Shown here piece after piece: positions 60,084-64,000 of a stretch of DNA of 64,000 nucleotides. The notes under the pieces are model-generated. The model made no database searches, was not told where the DNA came from, and saw nothing but the letters and a program-made list of their open reading frames with translations. The stretch's first letter is position 1. Each line of letters opens with the position of its first letter. A program made the translations under genes and the position numbers. The stretch is from Pseudomonadota bacterium (lineage in GTDB: Bacteria > Pseudomonadota > Gammaproteobacteria > Burkholderiales > Burkholderiaceae_C), in assembly GCA_018241405.1 (NCBI GenBank), contig JAFEDY010000012.1:87326-151325 (forward strand), written 5' to 3'.

Positions 60084-60652
60084 CGGGCCTGCTCCAGAAA
60101 GTTCTTCAGCATGGCATGGCCATGCTCGGTGAGGATGCTCTCGGGGTGGAACTGCACGCCCTCGATGGGCAGCTCACGGTGGCGCACGCCCATGATCTCG
60201 CCATCTTCAGTCCATGCGGAAATCTCCAGCATCTCGGGGCAGCTCGCGCGCTCTATCGCCAGCGAGTGGTAGCGGTTCACGGTGAATTGCCGCGGCAGGC
60301 CGGCGAACACGCCCTTCTCGTCGGTGGTGATGACGCTGGTCTTGCCGTGCATGAGCTGCTGCGCGCGGATGATGGTGCCGCCGAAGGCCGCGCCTATGCT
60401 CTGGTGGCCCAGGCACACGCCCAGGATGGGCAGCCTGCCGGCAAAGTGCTGGATCGCCGCGACCGAGATGCCCGCCTCCAGCGGCGAGCAGGGGCCGGGC
60501 GAGATCACCAGCCGGTCGGGCGCGCGCGCGGCAATGCCTTCCAGGGTGATCTCGTCGTTGCGGAACACCTCCACCTCGGCGCCCAGCTCGCCAAAGTACT
60601 GGACGATGTTGTAGGTGAAGCTGTCGTAGTTATCGACCATCAAGAGCTTCAT
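60080..60652 (-). CDS. trpG: Anthranilate synthase glutamine amidotransferase subunit
   Basis: 190 residues starting [22 protein letters not shown]. The catalytic Cys lies in [16 protein letters not shown] and the His-Glu pair in [13 protein letters not shown]. It supplies ammonia to TrpE. It overlaps the chorismate mutase gene upstream and the exporter gene downstream by 4 nt each. Confidence 0.98.
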   Translation of the reverse strand: MKLLMVDNYDSFTYNIVQYFGELGAEVEVFRNDEITLEGIAARAPDRLVISPGPCSPLEAGISVAAIQHFAGRLPILGVCLGHQSIGAAFGGTIIRAQQLMHGKTSVITTDEKGVFAGLPRQFTVNRYHSLAIERASCPEMLEISAWTEDGEIMGVRHRELPIEGVQFHPESILTEHGHAMLKNFLEQAR

Positions 60653-60975
60653 GACGCTTCCCCTGGCGCGCGCAGGCGCGCGAATTCGCGGTGTTCGTAA
60701 TCGATGTAGGCCTCCATCATGCTGCGGTAGATGGCCTCGATCACTTCGGGTTGGCCGCCCTCGGCCGCGGCGCGCGGGCGCACGCGGGCGATGATGGCCT
60801 CGATGCGGTCTTCGTCGCGCACCTGGTGCTCGGCGTCCTTGATGCGCGCGGCCTGCGTCATGTAGCCGCCGCGCTGCACCAGCAGGGGCACGAGGATGTC
60901 GTCGAGCGCATCGATATGCCGGCGCACATCCTCCATCGTGGTGCAGTGCTGTACGTTATTGATCGCGCGCGTCAT
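60649..60975 (-). CDS. Chorismate mutase (AroQ-type helical domain) in the trp operon
   Basis: 108 residues, all helical by eye. [31 protein letters not shown] fits the AroQ-class mutase core with a catalytic Arg near the start and Lys in the second part; [18 protein letters not shown] and [15 protein letters not shown] follow. It would convert chorismate to prephenate, opposite in direction to the anthranilate branch. It may also be an isochorismate-pyruvate-lyase-like member (PchB). Both ends overlap neighbours by 4 nt (trpE, trpG). Confidence 0.82.
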   Translation of the reverse strand: MTRAINNVQHCTTMEDVRRHIDALDDILVPLLVQRGGYMTQAARIKDAEHQVRDEDRIEAIIARVRPRAAAEGGQPEVIEAIYRSMMEAYIDYEHREFARLRAPGEAS

Positions 60976-62471
60976 TCCAAACCTTCCTCAACCAGTTCCG
61001 CCGCGCGCAGCAGGGCGCGGGCCTTGTGTTCCGTTTCTTTCCATTCGAGCTCGGGCACCGAGTCCGCCACCACGCCCGCCGCGGCCTGCACGTAGAGCAT
61101 GCCGTCCTTGACGATGCCGGTGCGGATGGCGATCGCCACGTCCATGTCGCCGGCGTAGGAGAGGTAGCCGCAGGCGCCGCCGTACAGGCCGCGCTTGGTC
61201 GGCTCCAGCTGGTCGATCAGCTCCATGGCATGCACCTTGGGCGCACCCGTGAGCGTGCCGGCGGGGAAGGTGGCCTTCAAGACGTCCATGCTGGTCATGC
61301 CCTCATGCAGCATGCCCTCGACGTTGCTCACAATGTGCATGACATGGCTGTAGCGCTCGACCGCGAAGGCCTCGGTCACCTTCACCGTGCCGGTCTTGGC
61401 GATGCGGCCTATGTCGTTGCGCGCCAGGTCGATGAGCATCACATGCTCGGCGCGCTCCTTGGGGTCGTTGATCAGCTCCTGCTCGACCGCGAGATCCTTC
61501 TCGGGCGTGGCGCCGCGCGGGCGCGTGCCGGCGAGCGGCCGGATGATGACCTTGGTGCCCTCCTCGGTGCGCTCCTGGCGCACCAGAATCTCGGGGCTGG
61601 CCCCCACCACCTGGAAGTCGCCAAACTGGTAGTAGTACATGTAGGGCGATGGGTTCAGCGAGCGCAGCGCGCGGTACAGCGACAGGGGCGACTCGGTATA
61701 GCGCTTGTGGATGCGCTGGCCCACCTGCACCTGCATGAAGTCGCCCGCGGCGATCAGCTCCTTGGCCTTCTCCACCGCCGCCAGATAGTCCTGCTTGGCA
61801 AAGCTGCGCTGCGCGGGGTGGTTTTCGCTGGCCTTGACCTGCGGCGCGCTGACCGAGTAGCGCAACTGGTCTTTCAGTTCGCGCAGGCGCTTCTTGGCCT
61901 TCGCGTAGGCCTCGGGCTCGCCGGGGTTGGCGTAGACGATGAGGTAGAGCTTGCCCGAGAGGTTGTCGATGACGGCCAGTTCCTCGCACTGCAAGAGCAG
62001 TATGTCGGGGCAGCCCAGGCTGTCGGGCGGGCAACTGGCCTCCAGCTTCTTCTCTATGTAGCGCACCGCGTCGTAGCCGAAGTAGCCCGCCAGCCCGCCG
62101 CAAAAGCGCGGCAGGCCCGGGCGCAGCGCTACCTTGAAGCGCTTCTGGTAGTCGGCAATGAAGTCCAGCGGGTTGCCCGCGTGGGTCTCCATCACCTGGC
62201 CGTCGGTCACGACCTCGGTTGTGGCCGCGTCGCCGAAGCCGCTGGCGCGCAGCAGCGTGCGCGCCGGCAGGCCGATGAAGCTGTAGCGCCCGAAGCGCTC
62301 GCCGCCGACCACCGATTCGAGCAGAAAGCTGTTCCGCCCGTCGCCCTTGCCATGGGCGAGCTTCAGGTACAGGGACAGCGGGGTTTCCAGGTCCGCGAAG
62401 GCTTCCGCAATCAGGGGGATGCGGTTGTAGCCCTCCAGGGCCAGGCTTTTGAATTCCAGTTCAGTGATCAC
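60972..62471 (-). CDS. trpE: Anthranilate synthase component I
   Basis: 499 residues from a GTG at 62471 (MITELEFKSLALEGYNRIPLI), the family start; a Met 13 codons upstream (62510) is possible. The tryptophan feedback motif LLES (NSFLLESVVGGERFGRYSF) and the chorismate-binding C-terminal block (KATFPAGTLTGAPKVHAMELID, then GLYGGACGYLSY) are intact. It makes anthranilate from chorismate with ammonia from TrpG. A leader peptide gene lies 117 nt upstream. Confidence 0.98.
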   Translation of the reverse strand: MITELEFKSLALEGYNRIPLIAEAFADLETPLSLYLKLAHGKGDGRNSFLLESVVGGERFGRYSFIGLPARTLLRASGFGDAATTEVVTDGQVMETHAGNPLDFIADYQKRFKVALRPGLPRFCGGLAGYFGYDAVRYIEKKLEASCPPDSLGCPDILLLQCEELAVIDNLSGKLYLIVYANPGEPEAYAKAKKRLRELKDQLRYSVSAPQVKASENHPAQRSFAKQDYLAAVEKAKELIAAGDFMQVQVGQRIHKRYTESPLSLYRALRSLNPSPYMYYYQFGDFQVVGASPEILVRQERTEEGTKVIIRPLAGTRPRGATPEKDLAVEQELINDPKERAEHVMLIDLARNDIGRIAKTGTVKVTEAFAVERYSHVMHIVSNVEGMLHEGMTSMDVLKATFPAGTLTGAPKVHAMELIDQLEPTKRGLYGGACGYLSYAGDMDVAIAIRTGIVKDGMLYVQAAAGVVADSVPELEWKETEHKARALLRAAELVEEGLE

Positions 62472-62533
62472 GTCAGGGGTTCCCAGCGCATGCGGCGCGC
62501 CGTAGGGCATGCCGCGGGTTCATTCGGGAGGCG

Positions 62534-62572
62534 GCCCGGCCAGGGCGGCGGGGCCAGGAGTGCACGCCGGGC
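62534..62572 (-). promoter_or_regulatory. Candidate attenuator hairpin between trpL and trpE
   Basis: On the minus strand GCCCGGC (62566-62572) and GCCGGGC (62534-62540) form a perfect 7-bp stem 15 nt after the trpL stop codon. Other G/C-rich pairings compete with it, including GGCCC in the Trp-codon stretch of trpL with GGGCC just after the stop. There is no T run, so if it terminates it may need Rho. Confidence 0.4.
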
Positions 62573-62587
62573 GCGGCCCAGGTGCTG

Positions 62588-62671
62588 TCAGGAGTTCGAT
62601 GGCGCTGGCTTGCGCCAGGGCCAGGCTCCCCGGTCGCTACGACCTGCATTGACGGTGCGGTGAATGAACAT
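62588..62671 (-). CDS. trpL: trp operon leader peptide with Trp-Pro-Trp
   Basis: 27 residues: MFIHRTVNAGRSDRGAWPW followed by RKPAPSNS and a TGA stop. Two Trp codons separated by one Pro lie at residues 17 and 19. A 6-bp hairpin (TGGCGC and GCGCCA around a 6-nt loop) covers the second Trp codon. It lies just upstream of trpE on the same strand, so it is a good candidate for ribosome-mediated attenuation. The ribosome site is weak (GCGGTC) and the ORF is very short, so expression is inferred. Confidence 0.72.
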   Translation of the reverse strand: MFIHRTVNAGRSDRGAWPWRKPAPSNS

Positions 62672-62799
62672 GACCGCAAAGTGTAGCAAAGGGCGCTGCG
62701 CCACCCGGACAGGGTATTTAAGGGAACGGCTCGCGCGTAGCGGGGCAGACCTTGGCGGATAATTGTCACCAATTGTTCAATGACATATGCCCCATTGCC

Positions 62800-64000
62800 A
62801 TGTCGTTTCTTTCTCGCCTGACTGTTTCCCGCCGGCTCGCCGCCCTGGTGTCGCTGGCTTTGTTGTCCATGCTGGCGCTGCTGGCCACGGTGATGTGGAC
62901 GGAGCGCAGCCTGCTGCTGCGCGAGCGCTCGGACAACGTGCGCCAGGTGGTCAGCGGTGCGCATGGCATCGTCAGCTACTACCACTTGCTGGCGACGCGC
63001 GGAGACCTGCCCGAGAGTGTGGCGCAAACGCGCGCGCTGGAGGCCTTGCAAACGCTGCGTTATGGCGACAACGAGTATTTCTGGGTCAACGACATGCAGG
63101 CGCGCATGGTCATGCACCCCATCCGCCCCGAGCTCAACGGCCAAGACCTGGGCACCACCAAAGACCCCAACGGCAAGGCCTTGTTCGCCGAATTTGCGAG
63201 CCTGGCGAAGAACCAGGGCGGGGGCTATGTGGACTACCTCTGGCCCAAGCCAGGCAGTGAGCAGCCGGTGGCCAAGACCTCCTACGTCAAGGCGTTTGCA
63301 CCGTGGGGCTGGGTCATAGGCTCTGGCGTGTACCTGGACACGGTGCAAACCACCTTTGTGGCGCGGTTGCTGCAGGCGGGGGGCTTTGCCGCACTGCTGG
63401 TGCTGCTGCTGCTGGCGGTCAGCTGGGCCATGGCGCGCAGCATCGTGCGCCAGCTCGGCGCCGAGCCGGCGCAGCTCAATGCCGTGACGCACCGCATCGC
63501 CAATGGCGACCTGACCGCCGACATCGCCACCGAAGCCGACGCGCGCAGCGTGCTGCACGGCATACGCGCCATGCGCGACAGTGTCACGCGCATCGTGCTC
63601 GACGTGCGCCACGGCGCCGAAGGCGTGGCCACCGCCAGCAGCGAAATCGCCCAGGGCAACCATGACCTGTCGGGGCGCACGGAGAGCCAGGCCAGCGCCT
63701 TGCAGCAGACCGCCGCATCCATGGAGCAGTTGGGCGCCACCGTGCGCCATAACGCCGACAGCGCGCAGCAGGCCAACCGGCTGGCGCTCAGCGCCACCCA
63801 GGTAGCCGAGCAGGCGGGCGGCGTGGTTACGCAAGTGGTGCAGACCATGCAAGGCATCGACGTGAGCAGCCACAAGATCGCCGACATCATCGTCGTGATG
63901 GACGGCATCGCCTTCCAGACCAACATCCTGGCGCTCAACGCCGCCGTGGAGGCCGCGCGCGCCGGCGAGCAGGTCCGCGGCGCTGCCGCGGTGGCCGGCG
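62800..64000 (+). CDS. Methyl-accepting chemotaxis protein (N-terminal part, cut by window edge)
   Basis: 400 residues to the window edge. A first membrane helix lies at about residues 12-32, then a single-Cache sensor ([42 protein letters not shown]), a second helix at about 192-212, a HAMP-like linker ([15 protein letters not shown]), and the start of the signalling domain ([41 protein letters not shown]). The last visible motif reads [15 protein letters not shown], where the very conserved tip sequence is ARAGEQGRGFAVVAG. The ligand is unknown. It is divergent from the trp operon. Confidence 0.9.
   Translation, partial: MSFLSRLTVSRRLAALVSLALLSMLALLATVMWTERSLLLRERSDNVRQVVSGAHGIVSYYHLLATRGDLPESVAQTRALEALQTLRYGDNEYFWVNDMQARMVMHPIRPELNGQDLGTTKDPNGKALFAEFASLAKNQGGGYVDYLWPKPGSEQPVAKTSYVKAFAPWGWVIGSGVYLDTVQTTFVARLLQAGGFAALLVLLLLAVSWAMARSIVRQLGAEPAQLNAVTHRIANGDLTADIATEADARSVLHGIRAMRDSVTRIVLDVRHGAEGVATASSEIAQGNHDLSGRTESQASALQQTAASMEQLGATVRHNADSAQQANRLALSATQVAEQAGGVVTQVVQTMQGIDVSSHKIADIIVVMDGIAFQTNILALNAAVEAARAGEQVRGAAAVAG

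Noticed and set aside
62677..62682. TACACT as the -10 box of the trp promoter
   Set aside because: No -35 hexamer is found at a workable distance, and the start would fall almost on the leader peptide ATG; the true promoter is probably further upstream.

Overview
The window looks like chromosomal DNA of a betaproteobacterium of the family Comamonadaceae (the Acidovorax/Alicycliphilus/Diaphorobacter neighbourhood). Grounds: very high GC, a Bug-type solute receptor, a PhaM-like polyhydroxybutyrate granule protein, an ABC-type glycerol importer in place of GlpF, the gene content of the spc/alpha ribosomal operons, and short interspersed repeats that I remember as typical of this family. The genus call is inference; no 16S rRNA is present. 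Coding density is very high. No gene-free stretch exceeds 300 bp; the longest are 42794-43082 and 36062-36341.

Layout. 1-1202 (minus): a small membrane/secreted operon (YiaAB-type protein, secreted hypothetical, DUF2145 protein cut by the window edge). 1462-5267: a SLAC1/TDT transporter, a fused lysophospholipid-flippase/acyltransferase, and a divergent XRE regulator with a perfect operator-like palindrome. 5352-8931 (plus): an accessory operon of Bug receptor, FAD oxidoreductase and a double carboxymuconolactone-decarboxylase protein. 8990-12551: FIST sensor, PhaM, an HU protein with a histone-H1-like tail, and a tyrosine phosphatase. 12613-21720 (minus): initiator tRNA-fMet and the spc plus alpha ribosomal operons (rplN to rplQ, with secY and rpoA), started by a near-consensus sigma70 promoter at 21692-21720. 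The S10 operon is not upstream, and infA is missing from its frequent place next to rpmJ.

21740-32201: a glycerol regulon. GlpS and GlpT ATPases, GlpP and GlpQ permeases, a DUF2160 protein, the binding protein and GlpD run leftward; GlpR runs rightward, followed by GlpK. Glycerol is imported, phosphorylated by GlpK and oxidised by GlpD. 32350-49000: housekeeping genes proC, ubiA, dps, oxyR, recG, an HD-GYP gene and queA, interrupted by a CotH-like lipoprotein, a lower-GC surface-polysaccharide acyltransferase, and a four-gene block (AraC regulator, SARP-alpha/beta-hydrolase fusion, NTF2-like protein, MddA-like methyltransferase). 49060-57496: a 1210-residue membrane patatin, a gamma-glutamyltransferase, uracil-DNA glycosylase and a Cache-PAS-GGDEF cyclase. 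57563-62671 (minus): a tight trp operon (trpL-trpE-chorismate mutase-trpG-lysE-trpD-trpC) with a leader peptide containing a Trp-Pro-Trp run. 62800-64000 (plus): the first two thirds of a methyl-accepting chemotaxis protein.

The observations most worth following are the SARP-hydrolase regulatory fusion with its neighbours, the complementary loss of ATPase motifs in GlpS and GlpT, an interspersed palindromic repeat that forms part of the recG coding sequence, the detached spc promoter, and the unannotated trp leader peptide.
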